Origin: DATBRG01 sp036560445
GTDB lineage: Bacteria; Pseudomonadota; Gammaproteobacteria; Burkholderiales; Methylophilaceae
Direction: 5' to 3'
Length of the DNA: 48,175 nucleotides
NCBI GenBank assembly: GCA_036560445.1
Contig: DATBRG010000008.1
Coordinates: 1-48,175, forward strand
A model generated the notes under the pieces. It searched no databases. It was not told the origin of the DNA and saw nothing but the letters and a program-made list of their open reading frames with translations. Each line of letters begins with the position of its first letter. The stretch's first letter is position 1. Made by a program: the position numbers and the translations under genes. Positions 5,910 through 14,012 of this stretch are shown piece by piece.

Positions 5910-6378
5910 AGCGCAATGTGAATCTTCTGGCTTCATCCTCTATTGTTTCAATAGCCAAGTCGAAATCCATGGATTTATCAAAGAAGTAATCGACGTCGAG
6001 TTTTTTCGCAAGCAGGCGATATTGCGGGTAAGCGTGATTAGTCAGGATGATATAAACCGGCCGGTCAAATTGGTAACTTTCCACCTGCGTGGCCTTGAGT
6101 ACTTCGAAACCATTGCCTTCTGCCAATTCGATATCCACGATCAGCATGTCAAAGGGATGTTGCTGCAGTAAGGCAATGGCTTCCGACTGCTTGGCGGCAA
6201 CTCCATCAAACTGAAGGCCGAAACATCCCTCCAGCGATTCCATGATGGATTCGCCTAACAAGATGGAATCTTCCACAAGCAATACCCGCATTTTGGAGTA
6301 TTGAAGATTCGCCTGATCTTCAACTAATGGCATAGGTGATATTTCCGTAAATCCAGCCCCCGTTGGAATTCTAATCAT
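5908..6378 (-). CDS. Receiver-only (CheY-like) response regulator
   Basis: The receiver begins at MRVLLVEDS with an acidic Glu-Asp pair, continues to the phosphoacceptor in DMLIVDIEL and the Lys in DYFFDKS, and ends soon afterwards; no DNA-binding or enzymatic output is present. An N-terminal stretch of about 29 residues precedes the domain. ATG 6378 is preferred over GTG 6387, because AGGA lies about 9 bp upstream of it while the GTG has no spacing. Single-domain receivers act in phosphorelays or as phosphate sinks. Its position between two NarL-type regulators suggests it shares the histidine kinase at 8447-9913. A TGTAGGA motif lies at 6407-6413, close to its start. Confidence 0.8.
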   Translation of the reverse strand: MIRIPTGAGFTEISPMPLVEDQANLQYSKMRVLLVEDSILLGESIMESLEGCFGLQFDGVAAKQSEAIALLQQHPFDMLIVDIELAEGNGFEVLKATQVESYQFDRPVYIILTNHAYPQYRLLAKKLDVDYFFDKSMDFDLAIETIEDEARRFTLR

Positions 6379-6406
6379 TTCCTTCACTTCCTAATATCGG
6401 GCCTTG

Positions 6407-6413
6407 TCCTACA
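6407..6413 (-). promoter_or_regulatory. TGTAGGA island motif, copy 5
   Basis: TCCTACA on the forward strand, 29 bp before the start of the receiver-only gene. The wider sequence GTCCT...CGACAAAAACC (6406-6429) also resembles GTCCT...TGACAAAAAAACC at 9948-9969, upstream of the EF-hand/BON gene. Confidence 0.45.
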
Positions 6414-6432
6414 TAGGCCGACAAAAACCGGG

Positions 6433-7065
6433 CTAATTAATCAGCTGGTTCTTGATCGCATAGTAGGTCAGGTCGGCATTGGTTTTGAGGCTCATCTTTT
6501 CCAGTATCCTAGTGCGATAGGTGCTAACGGTCTTGACGCTGATACAAAGCTCATCAGCAATCTCGGTGGCACTCCGACCACTCGCGAGCTTGAAGAAGAC
6601 CTGGAATTCGCGATCAGATAAAGTCTCATGCAATAGCTTCTCGGTGGGATGGCTGAGTTCGTTAGTCATGATCTCAGCCAGTTCGGAGGAGATATAGCGC
6701 TTGCCTTTGGCTATGGTGCGGATGGCAGCAATGATCTCATCAGATTCCGCGTCTTTGGAGAGGTAACCTTTGCAGCCGTTGCGTATGAGATTGAGCGCAT
6801 ACTGGGCTTCTGCATAACCGCTCAGAATCAACACCGGCAAGTCAGGCGCAATATGCTTGAGATCATGTAGTGTATCGACGCCATTCTTGTCTGGCATGGC
6901 GATATCCATGACTACGACATCATATTCATTTTTCCTGATGAGCTTGATCGCCTCCAGCCCAGATGCTGCTTCTCCGGTCACTTGTAGGTCTTGTTCCAGT
7001 TCAATCAGGTTGCGCAAGCCCTGACGCACAATACTGTGGTCATCTACCAGCAATATTCTTTTCAT
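6433..7065 (-). CDS. NarL/FixJ-family response regulator
   Basis: The 210-residue protein has a complete receiver: acidic pair Asp8-Asp9 in LLVDDH, phosphoacceptor Asp54 in VVVMDIAMPD, Ser82 and Lys104 in YLSKDAE. A LuxR-type helix-turn-helix occupies about 147-208, with LSDREFQVFFKLASGRSATE and ISVKTVSTYRTRIL. It should act as a phosphorylation-dependent DNA-binding activator or repressor. The likely partner is the HisKA_3 kinase at 8447-9913, the class that normally pairs with NarL regulators. The TGTAGGA sequences of the island are candidate targets, by inference. The start at 7065 is the natural one (MKRILLVDDHS). Confidence 0.92.
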   Translation of the reverse strand: MKRILLVDDHSIVRQGLRNLIELEQDLQVTGEAASGLEAIKLIRKNEYDVVVMDIAMPDKNGVDTLHDLKHIAPDLPVLILSGYAEAQYALNLIRNGCKGYLSKDAESDEIIAAIRTIAKGKRYISSELAEIMTNELSHPTEKLLHETLSDREFQVFFKLASGRSATEIADELCISVKTVSTYRTRILEKMSLKTNADLTYYAIKNQLIN

Positions 7066-7113
7066 GGTGCGTTTTCCGCCATTAAAACAAAAGTATAACT
7101 GCGACGACCGAAA

Positions 7114-7671
7114 TCAGGCGTGCTTGAGTAAGTCTGATAATTCCTCAGCATGCTCTTCTTCAACTGCGAGAATTTCCTCCAGCATCCTGCGTGTGGTCGG
7201 ATCTTTATCGCCTACATAACAAATCAGTTCGTGGTAGGTATCGATCGCAATGCGCTCCGCTATCAGGTTCTCCTTGATCATCTCACGTAAATCCAGGCAA
7301 GGCACATAATCGGAATGACTCCGGCTCACCAGGCCTTTGGGTGAGAAATCCGGTTCGCCGCCAAGTTGTACGATGCGTGCTGCGATAAGATCGGCATGCG
7401 CCTGTTCCTGCTGTGCATGTACATTGAACTCATTGGCAATTGCGCCTGAGTTAAGCCCGGTAGCGGTGAAGTAATGGCGCTTGTAGCGCAATGCACAGAC
7501 GATTTCTGTTGCCAGTGCCGCATTGAGATGCGCTATGACTATATCGCGGTTGGCACGGTACCCGGCGGTCTGCGCGCCATCTTCAATATCCTTGCGTGCC
7601 CTGTTGCGTATGGTTTCAATATCCAACTTGAAAGCCTGGTCAGCGGTTGGTAACGTTTCTAGGTTACTCAT
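7114..7671 (-). CDS. Ferritin-like domain protein (bacterioferritin/Dps-like)
   Basis: The 185-residue protein is predicted to be a four-helix bundle with di-iron ligands spread over the helices: ATEIVCALRYKRHYF, a NEFNVHAQQEQAHADLI segment with ExxH, LIAERIAIDTYHELI, and LAVEEEHAEELSDLL with a second ExxH. This order (E, ExxH, E, ExxH) matches ferritin-like proteins related to bacterioferritin, which oxidise and store iron or destroy peroxide. There is no haem-ligand Met that I can identify with confidence. Homologues often accompany CsbD and DUF1328 genes in stress islands. The ribosome-binding site AAAGG lies 8 bp before ATG 7671. Confidence 0.85.
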   Translation of the reverse strand: MSNLETLPTADQAFKLDIETIRNRARKDIEDGAQTAGYRANRDIVIAHLNAALATEIVCALRYKRHYFTATGLNSGAIANEFNVHAQQEQAHADLIAARIVQLGGEPDFSPKGLVSRSHSDYVPCLDLREMIKENLIAERIAIDTYHELICYVGDKDPTTRRMLEEILAVEEEHAEELSDLLKHA

Positions 7672-7727
7672 GGTCGATACCTTTACGTTGATATGCTGAT
7701 GACTGGTATCGTAAAACCAGAAGATAC

Positions 7728-8150
7728 TTATTCACTGACTGAATTGCCGCTGGTGAGATAACCAATGACCGCGCCTGCGCCAAGTGCGATGGAGAAGGCA
7801 AGCATGGTGCGCTTTTGTACAAATCGGCGCGATTCGATCTTGCTGAGCTGGAAGGTGTGCAGAATCTCTTCCTGTACAAGGTTTTTCCAGTCCGCGATAT
7901 GTTCAGCAAGTCGACCGGTGAATTGCTCCAGTTTTGAGGCCTTTTCCTGCGGATCCAGTATCTCGCGCAAGCTATCCAATAATACTAGCGCATCGTTTCT
8001 GGCCGCTTTGGAGGTAGTTTCGACGCCGCGACCAATTTTTCCTGCTGCGGTCTTGGTATCTTTGGCAATCCTAGCCACATTACTTCTGACATTATCCAGA
8101 AGCTCGCTGACATTTTCTTTGATGACAGGAGTTTTTGAGGAACTAAACAT
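7728..8150 (-). CDS. DUF883 (ElaB/YqjD-like) membrane-anchored protein
   Basis: From ATG 8150 (GAAGGGAAATATC upstream gives a well-spaced ribosome-binding site; ATG 8165 is poorer) the product has 140 residues. A long amphipathic helical region with many Asp, Lys, Arg and Ala residues is followed by a single C-terminal membrane segment, MLAFSIALGAGAVIGYLTSG. This tail-anchored layout with the GxGxxxGYL end is that of DUF883/ElaB/YqjD proteins, which in E. coli are stationary-phase inner-membrane proteins that associate with ribosomes. It lies between the ferritin-like and DUF1328 genes on the same strand. Confidence 0.78.
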   Translation of the reverse strand: MFSSSKTPVIKENVSELLDNVRSNVARIAKDTKTAAGKIGRGVETTSKAARNDALVLLDSLREILDPQEKASKLEQFTGRLAEHIADWKNLVQEEILHTFQLSKIESRRFVQKRTMLAFSIALGAGAVIGYLTSGNSVSE

Positions 8151-8206
8151 GATATTTCCCTTCATAAACTAAATAATGCAAGTTTGTAACGCTATGAATT
8201 AAAGAG

Positions 8207-8371
8207 TTATTTAACGAACCATATGCCTGCTATCACAGACAGTACGGTAATCGCTAAGAATATAAAGAACAGGATCTTCGCAATTTCGGCAGCGCCAGCT
8301 GCGATTCCACTGAAACCAAAGAATGCTGCTATCAGTGCGATGATAAAAAACACTACAGAGTAGTGAAGCAT
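8207..8371 (-). CDS. DUF1328 (YtjA-like) small membrane protein
   Basis: The reverse strand encodes 54 residues starting MLHYSVVFFIIALIAAFFGF and ending AGIWFVK, with FSGIAAGAAEIAKILFFIFL in the middle. This is the DUF1328 pattern: two membrane helices joined by a GIA-AGAAEIAK loop. The ribosome-binding site AAGGAG is 6 bp before the ATG. Such proteins are common in stress-induced clusters; their function is unknown. The gene is short enough to be missed by length-filtered gene calling. Confidence 0.93.
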   Translation of the reverse strand: MLHYSVVFFIIALIAAFFGFSGIAAGAAEIAKILFFIFLAITVLSVIAGIWFVK

Positions 8372-8446
8372 GATGGCTCCTTGATGATTGGTGAATTAAC
8401 GCCCCCATATCTTAATTAGTCTGGGGGATGGTAAGTTAGCGGACAA

Positions 8447-9913
8447 ATGCTGAAAGCGTTGTCAGACGGCGCTTACAAAACCGAAAAGACCAAGATGAAG
8501 AGAATCAGAGACTGGATATTCTGGAATTGGCTTGAAAACTTTGTCGATCGCCTGGGCGGGCGCGTGATCGTCACATTGTCGGCTGCCATGGTGCTGGCAC
8601 TGCTTGCGGTTGTGTTCACCGATGCATGGATTGTATCCATTGGCGAGCAAGATAACAAAATCAACCAGATCAGGCATAACGTCATGATGCTCAACCAGTT
8701 GCGTACCAATCTGATACGGGCAGAAAGTGCAGAGCGTGGTTACTTGCTGACCCAGCGTGATGACTACGTGGAGCCGTTCAACGAGGCAGTAAAACAGGCC
8801 CGTGAGAATATCCGAGGCATAGAAGGGCTGGTCAACGAGGAGACCACCACTATGCAGCAAAAGACCCAGCGTGAATGGCTACTTGCCGTGGCCGCACGGC
8901 TGGAAGCAAAAGCGGGTGAAATGCAGACTACATTGCATTTAATCAAGATCGGCAAATTCCGCGAAGCCATGCAGGTACTTCAGCTTGATCAAGGTCTTGT
9001 GGAAATGAAACAGTTCCTCGAATATACACAGACCCTGCTGGATAAACAGGATGAAGCACTGGATACCTTGATCGCCAAGCGCAAGAGTACAGTGGGTTTT
9101 ACCCGCGCTTCATTGATTGTTAGTGTGGTGGTGTTACTCCTGCTCGTCATGATGGTGGTCAAGCAGCTATTGCGCGAGATGGCTATACGCGATCGGCTAC
9201 GTCAGCAGCTCTCAGAAGAGTTGCAAAATTACGAGTCACGGCTGGAGTCTAGTACCGACCTGCTGAGAACGCTGGCGCTTGAGTACCAGTCCGATGTCGA
9301 AAGGGAGCGGCAATTGCTGGCGCGTGAGCTGCATGATGAATTGGGCTCAATATTGACGGCGACCAAGATGGATGTGTCTTGGGTTATCCGAAAAACCAAG
9401 GAGTCTGCCCCGGAGATTACCGAAAAACTGAAAAAAACCATGCGCTATCTGGACCAGGGCATACAGTTCAAGCGCCAGGTAGTGCAAGACCTGCATCCTT
9501 CCATGATTGGTACGTTCGGTTTTTGGCCTGCCATGCGCATGCTGATTGAGGAAATGGCAGAGCGTAATCAGTGGGAAGTCGACATCATGTTGCCGGATGA
9601 AAATACCAAGTTGAGCGAAACCATAGGTTTGATCGCATACCGCGTGGTACAGGAGAGCCTCAATAACTCGAGCAAATACGCCAAGGCAAGCAAAGTCACA
9701 GTACACCTCATGGTGGAACTCAATTTCCTCAAGCTGGAAATCGAAGATAACGGCATAGGGATGGACTTGGCTGCAATGAATGGCGCCACCCATGGGTTTT
9801 CTGGCATGCGCCACCGCGTAATGGCGATCGGTGGCAAGCTTGAGATTATCAGCGCTCCCGGCGAAGGCGTCATTACACAGGCAATAATTCCGCTAAAGGC
9901 CGCTATATCCTGA
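8447..9913 (+). CDS. CHASE3-domain sensor histidine kinase (NarX-like)
   Basis: The 488-residue protein has a first membrane helix (about 39-60), a periplasmic CHASE3-like helical domain (about 70-215, with AESAERGYLLT at 92-102), a second helix (about 221-238), a coiled coil, a HisKA_3 dimerisation domain with phospho-acceptor His296 in RELHDELG, and a HATPase_c domain (N-box QESLNNSSKYA at 402-412, G1 DNGIGMD at 434-440, GFSGMRHRV near 450). HisKA_3 kinases pair with NarL regulators, so 6433-7065 is the probable partner. ATG 8495 (residue 17) is an alternative start; neither has a strong ribosome-binding site. The gene is divergent from the DUF1328/DUF883/ferritin/regulator group. Confidence 0.92.
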   Translation: MLKALSDGAYKTEKTKMKRIRDWIFWNWLENFVDRLGGRVIVTLSAAMVLALLAVVFTDAWIVSIGEQDNKINQIRHNVMMLNQLRTNLIRAESAERGYLLTQRDDYVEPFNEAVKQARENIRGIEGLVNEETTTMQQKTQREWLLAVAARLEAKAGEMQTTLHLIKIGKFREAMQVLQLDQGLVEMKQFLEYTQTLLDKQDEALDTLIAKRKSTVGFTRASLIVSVVVLLLLVMMVVKQLLREMAIRDRLRQQLSEELQNYESRLESSTDLLRTLALEYQSDVERERQLLARELHDELGSILTATKMDVSWVIRKTKESAPEITEKLKKTMRYLDQGIQFKRQVVQDLHPSMIGTFGFWPAMRMLIEEMAERNQWEVDIMLPDENTKLSETIGLIAYRVVQESLNNSSKYAKASKVTVHLMVELNFLKLEIEDNGIGMDLAAMNGATHGFSGMRHRVMAIGGKLEIISAPGEGVITQAIIPLKAAIS

Positions 9914-10085
9914 TTGCCGATATCAGGGTGAGTCCGTAGTTTTTGTAGTCCTCGTCTGACAAAAAAACCAGATTCCCCCTGACTCCCAACCCCGCTGCCT
10001 CAATCTAATATCATCATAGGGCAAAACGAATGGCATGCATGGCATTGCCGAGGGTTGCTAACAACTAATTGATTAGGAGCTGATG

Positions 10086-10601
10086 ATGAAAACGCAATTC
10101 GATCTTAAACGAACTGCCATTGCAGTAACCATGGCACTGGGTATTGCTGGACTTGGCAGCATCTCTTTTGCTGCGTCCGATGACCTTGACGAAAACCCCT
10201 CAGTTGCTGATTTCAAAACACTGGATATTGACGGTAACGGCAAGCTGACCAGAGCCGAGGCTGCCAAGGATAAGTTATTCACCCGAGCCAATTTTAATAG
10301 TGCTGACACCGACAAGGATGGCACCCTGACCCAAGACGAATACACCAATTACAAATCTCATACTCAAAGCAAGGAAGCTGGCCGTATCGTTGATGACAGC
10401 GTAATCACTGCCAAAGTAAAAGCCGATCTTCTCAAGGACGAAGGATTTAAGGGCCTGCAGATCAGCGTAGAGACCCATAAAGGCATCGTTCTCTTGAGTG
10501 GTTTTGTTGATAGCGAAGCTCAAATTGCACGCGCTGGGGAAATAGCCAAGACCATTAATGGTGTGAAATCCGTAAAGAATAGCTTGATGGTAAAAAGCTA
10601 A
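10086..10601 (+). CDS. Secreted EF-hand plus BON-domain protein
   Basis: A signal peptide (MKTQFDLKRTAIAVTMALG onwards, cleavage after SFAA) is followed by two EF-hand loops, DIDGNGKLTRAE (48-59) and DTDKDGTLTQDE (75-86; numbering from ATG 10083), both with full calcium ligands. A BON domain covers about 103-170 (DDSVITAKVKADLL, GIVLLSGFVDS, GVKSVKNSL). BON domains bind phospholipid membranes and occur in OsmY-like periplasmic stress proteins; calcium-binding loops in the same short protein suggest calcium-dependent membrane association, an inference. ATG 10086 is preferred over 10083 because TAGGAG is then 6 bp upstream. Sequence resembling the 6406-6429 region lies at 9948-9969. Confidence 0.88.
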   Translation: MKTQFDLKRTAIAVTMALGIAGLGSISFAASDDLDENPSVADFKTLDIDGNGKLTRAEAAKDKLFTRANFNSADTDKDGTLTQDEYTNYKSHTQSKEAGRIVDDSVITAKVKADLLKDEGFKGLQISVETHKGIVLLSGFVDSEAQIARAGEIAKTINGVKSVKNSLMVKS

Positions 10602-10746
10602 TGTGTGAGTGCGCTGTAAACTACAGCCCTGTCAGTCTATCCACGTTGATAAAGCGTTGTAACTGGTTGGTTTTGCTTGAGTCTAACTTGCATCTGATAC
10701 TGCCATCACACACTATGTGACTGAAACTTTCCATGCGCCAACAATC

Positions 10747-12099
10747 CTAGGCGACAGGTTTACGCATCGTTACAAATTCTTCAGCAGCGGTTGGATGAAT
10801 GCCGATGGTAGAGTCAAACACCGCCTTGGTCGCCCCAGCACGAATGGCCACTGCCATGCCCTGAATAATCTCGCCAGCATCGGGCCCTACCATGTGCATG
10901 CCGACAACTTTATCGCTACTGCGTACCACTATCATTTTCATGAAAGTTCTTTCGTTGATACCTGATAGCGTATTTTTCATGGGCTTGAAGCTGGTTTTGT
11001 AGACATCAATATCCGGGTATTTTGCTCGTGCTTCTGCCTCGGTCAGTCCTACAGTACCGATATTCGGCTGGCAGAAAACGGCGGTGGGGATATTTTCGTA
11101 ATCTACCTTACTGCTCTTGCTGGCGTAGAGCTTATTGACTAGCGCCATGCCTTCAGCGGTGGCAACAGGCGTGAGATTTACACGGTTGGTTACGTCGCCC
11201 AGCGCATAAATTGAAGCGATATTGCTCTGGTAATCGTCATTCACCTTGATAGCGCCTACGCTATCAAACTCGACGCCCAAAGCCTCAAGGCCTATATTCT
11301 TGGTGTTTGGCACACGGCCCGTTGCGTACATCACTAGGTCGGTTTCCAGATTCCGGCCATCGGTGATGTGTACTGAGTAACCATTGGCATGCTGCTCAAT
11401 CCGGTCAACACTGGTATTGAAGCTAAACTTGATACCTTTGTTAATCATCTGCTCAATGAGGAAATCGCGCACGTCTTCATCAAAGCCGCGAAGCACCTTC
11501 GCACCTCGCTCAAGAATGGTTACATCCACGCCCAAGCCATGCAGAATGCCCGCGAATTCTACCGCAATATAACCGCCGCCCACGATCAATATGCCTTTGG
11601 GTAAAGCCTCGAGATTGAACACTTCGTTGGAGGTAATGACATACTCTTTGCCCTTTACATCCGGCACATAAGGCCAGCCACCAGTAGCAACCAGAATGCG
11701 CTCGGCGCTGTATTGCTGATCGCCTACAGCTACGGTGTGCGCGTCCACCAGCCTAGCGCGACCATTGATGACATTTACGCCACTATCCTGCAACAGGCGG
11801 TCATACACACCCTGTAGCCTGCCGATCTCTTTATCTTTGTTCGCTACCAGCGTCGGCCAGTCAAATTGCGCCGCGCCTGGCTTCCAGCCAAAGCCTACCG
11901 AGGCTTCAAAGCTCTCGCTGAATTGCGATGCATATACGTAGAGCTTCTTTGGCACGCAACCGACATTGACGCAGGTACCGCCAAAATAGCGGTCTTCCGC
12001 GATGGCAACGCGCACACCCATGCCAGCTGCCATGCGTGCAGCGCGCACGCCGCCTGAACCAGCTCCAATCACAAATAAGTCATAGTCATAGCTTGTCAT
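10747..12099 (-). CDS. gor: Glutathione-disulfide reductase
   Basis: The 450-residue flavoprotein has an FAD motif (VIGAGSGGVRAARMA), the redox disulfide Cys43-Cys48 in GGTCVNVGCVPKK, the NADPH-binding motif VGGGYIAVEFAGI, a second FAD contact (IYALGDVTN) and the C-terminal catalytic pair His435/Glu440 in HPTAAEE. VNVGCVPKKLYVYA is characteristic of glutathione reductase and not of lipoamide or mercuric reductase. It regenerates glutathione from its disulfide with NADPH in the cytoplasm. It lies downstream of a Prx5-type peroxiredoxin on the same strand, 109 bp away with a terminator-like hairpin between, so it probably also has its own promoter. Confidence 0.95.
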   Translation of the reverse strand: MTSYDYDLFVIGAGSGGVRAARMAAGMGVRVAIAEDRYFGGTCVNVGCVPKKLYVYASQFSESFEASVGFGWKPGAAQFDWPTLVANKDKEIGRLQGVYDRLLQDSGVNVINGRARLVDAHTVAVGDQQYSAERILVATGGWPYVPDVKGKEYVITSNEVFNLEALPKGILIVGGGYIAVEFAGILHGLGVDVTILERGAKVLRGFDEDVRDFLIEQMINKGIKFSFNTSVDRIEQHANGYSVHITDGRNLETDLVMYATGRVPNTKNIGLEALGVEFDSVGAIKVNDDYQSNIASIYALGDVTNRVNLTPVATAEGMALVNKLYASKSSKVDYENIPTAVFCQPNIGTVGLTEAEARAKYPDIDVYKTSFKPMKNTLSGINERTFMKMIVVRSSDKVVGMHMVGPDAGEIIQGMAVAIRAGATKAVFDSTIGIHPTAAEEFVTMRKPVA

Positions 12100-12164
12100 G
12101 GGGTACTTTCATTTCTTTAGGTATTGTTGATATATCGCGAGTTTTTGTAATGATTATATGCAAA

Positions 12165-12190
12165 GGGCGACGCAAACCTCTGCATCGCCC
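12165..12190 (-). terminator. Terminator-like hairpin between peroxiredoxin gene and gor
   Basis: On the reverse strand GGGCGATGCA and TGCGTCGCCC pair over 10 positions (one G-T) around a 6-nt loop, followed by TTTGCAT. It lies about 18 bp after the peroxiredoxin stop codon and could partly separate gor from it. Confidence 0.6.
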
Positions 12191-12208
12191 CGTTTACACC
12201 ATCAAAAA

Positions 12209-12733
12209 TTACTTCTGCTTGATGAAGTTCAGAATAGTATCGGCATCACTCACTTCAAACGGGTCTGCGCCAAAGTTATCAGCTTTGCCAGCTTCTTCAA
12301 ATATCTTCACGATCTTCTGATCATCTACCAGCATGGAGTAACGCCATGAGCGATCGCCAAAGCCCAGGTTTTCTTTCTTCACGAGCATACCCATCATGCG
12401 AGTGAAATCGCCATTGCCGTCTGGCAGCATCTTCACGTTTTGGACGCCGAGGTGCTTACCCCATTGAAACATGGTGAATGCGTCGTTCACGCTCAGGCAG
12501 TAAACCTCATCAACGCCAGCGGCCTTGAATTCTGCATACTTGGCATCAAAGCCTGGTAAGTGGGTGCTGGAACAGGTTGGGGTAAATGCGCCTGGCAGTG
12601 CAACGATTACCACTTTCTTCCCTTTGAAAATATCGGCAGTGGTGACATCTTGCCAACGGAAAGGGTTGGAGCCGCCAATGCTCTCGTCACGAACACGGGT
12701 TTTGAAAACGACATTAGGTACAGTTGTTACCAT
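12209..12733 (-). CDS. Prx5-family peroxiredoxin
   Basis: The 174-residue protein carries the peroxidatic Cys54 in PGAFTPTCSSTHLPGF, typical of the Prx5 group, with a second Cys79 in VYCLSVND. Arg in GDRSWRYSMLVDD occupies the active-site Arg position. Prx5 enzymes reduce hydrogen peroxide and alkyl hydroperoxides and in many Proteobacteria take electrons from glutathione and glutaredoxin; some are fused to a glutaredoxin domain, absent here. The neighbouring glutathione reductase on the same strand supports glutathione as reductant. The cytoplasmic location follows from the lack of a signal peptide. Confidence 0.92.
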   Translation of the reverse strand: MVTTVPNVVFKTRVRDESIGGSNPFRWQDVTTADIFKGKKVVIVALPGAFTPTCSSTHLPGFDAKYAEFKAAGVDEVYCLSVNDAFTMFQWGKHLGVQNVKMLPDGNGDFTRMMGMLVKKENLGFGDRSWRYSMLVDDQKIVKIFEEAGKADNFGADPFEVSDADTILNFIKQK

Positions 12734-12948
12734 GGGTTACATCCTTCTTGATAATCAAAATTCAGGGGTGGAATTTATAAGAGTGCGCAGTGTAAACATA
12801 GTGCCGCCATTTGTTAAATTAATTGTTTTAATTATTACGATAGATATATCAAATGGCATTGAAAATAATGAATTGCTGAACCGACTAAGTATTAAATACG
12901 ATGGAGTTTGCACGGAGAACAGCATGCCACTAACAGCACCGAATTGAA

Positions 12949-13209
12949 TTAAGACGCACCGTCCTGCAATAGAATTGCCAGTCTCGCTTGCAGCACCATA
13001 TTCTCGAGTACAAGCCTGGTTACAGTGGCTGCCATGAGCATCTCTCGATCTGGCTGGGGTGAGTCTTCGGGCCAGTTATTAATGATCTCTACTACATTGA
13101 GGCAGGCCAGTTGACGTAAATCGTTTGCATTGAAAGGCAAGCCGGAGAAGTCGATAGGGTCTTCTTTTTCGACCTCTATCAACAATTCCAGCAGTGTTTC
13201 AGGTTTCAT
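12949..13209 (-). CDS. Conserved-type hypothetical protein, 86 residues
   Basis: The acidic, Leu-rich, probably all-helical protein (MKPETLLELLIEVEKEDPID at the start, LQARLAILLQDGAS at the end) has no signal peptide, membrane segment or recognised motif. Its composition, and its distance from shadow frames of other genes, support a real gene. The ribosome-binding site is weak (AGCGAGA). It lies between the peroxiredoxin gene and the Skp-like gene, on the same strand as both. Confidence 0.55.
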   Translation of the reverse strand: MKPETLLELLIEVEKEDPIDFSGLPFNANDLRQLACLNVVEIINNWPEDSPQPDREMLMAATVTRLVLENMVLQARLAILLQDGAS

Positions 13210-13291
13210 GTATCTCGCTTGTTTGCGGTAAGTTACTGCAAATATCGGCTGCTTAGGCTTTGCGCATAAGCAGGGTTAGTAGCGCAGATGC

Positions 13292-13786
13292 TTACTTGCT
13301 GAGTTCTTTCAGAACCTTGTCAGTGATGTCGACTTTCTTGCCTGCGTAAGCAGCATTGCCATACAGCACCAGATCGTAGCCTTCGTTGACGGATACCGCG
13401 GTTACAGCCTTGTTAATGCGGTCTTGCAGGTTGGTCTTCAATTCTGATTCACGCAGATTAAAGTCTTCTGAAAGCTCACGTTGTTTGCGTTGCAAATCGA
13501 TTTGCATATCGGACAACTCTTTTGAGCGCTTGGAGCGGTCAGCGTCAGATAGTTTGGCAGAATCTTTATCAAACGCAGCTTGCTTGTCATCAAGCTGTTT
13601 CTTCAGATTGTTAAGGTCTGTACTGCGGGGGCTGAATTCACTTTGTAATTTCTTGCCGGCATCCAATGATTGTGGGGATTGCATGATTTTATCCAGCTGC
13701 ACATATCCGATTTTGGTGTCTGCCGAAGCACTCATAGTCGCCAAAGAGAGGCATGCAGCTAACAAACAGGGTAACAATTTATTCAA
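13292..13786 (-). CDS. OmpH/Skp-family periplasmic chaperone
   Basis: The 164-residue precursor has a signal peptide (cleavage expected after SASA near residue 22), then TKIGYVQLDKIMQSPQ, the usual start of mature Skp/OmpH proteins, a long charged coiled-coil region (about 45-120), and a C-terminal strand segment GYDLVLYGNAAYAGKKVDIT. Skp binds unfolded outer-membrane proteins in the periplasm. It is unusual in not lying next to bamA, so it may be a second family member. The start codon is TTG (13786), set by a GGAGG ribosome-binding site 6 bp upstream. Confidence 0.85.
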   Translation of the reverse strand: MNKLLPCLLAACLSLATMSASADTKIGYVQLDKIMQSPQSLDAGKKLQSEFSPRSTDLNNLKKQLDDKQAAFDKDSAKLSDADRSKRSKELSDMQIDLQRKQRELSEDFNLRESELKTNLQDRINKAVTAVSVNEGYDLVLYGNAAYAGKKVDITDKVLKELSK

Positions 13787-14012
13787 GGGATTCCTCCAAA
13801 AAACAAAAGATGCCGAGTACCAAAGCCCCGGCTGATAATTATATTGACTCGAATATCTTAGAATAATTTATCTTGTATGACGCAAACAAGCAAAAATTTG
13901 TATCGATTTATAACATCGCAAAAATTCTTGTCATCCTAAATCCAGCATGCTCGTTATAAGCACTAACCAGCAGGAATGCTGGTGCTTTCTAAAATTTATG
14001 GAGAATTAAATA

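Noticed and set aside
12525..12947. Forward frame of 140 codons opposite the peroxiredoxin gene
   Set aside because: Half of it is antisense to a well-supported gene and the rest is AT-rich intergenic DNA.
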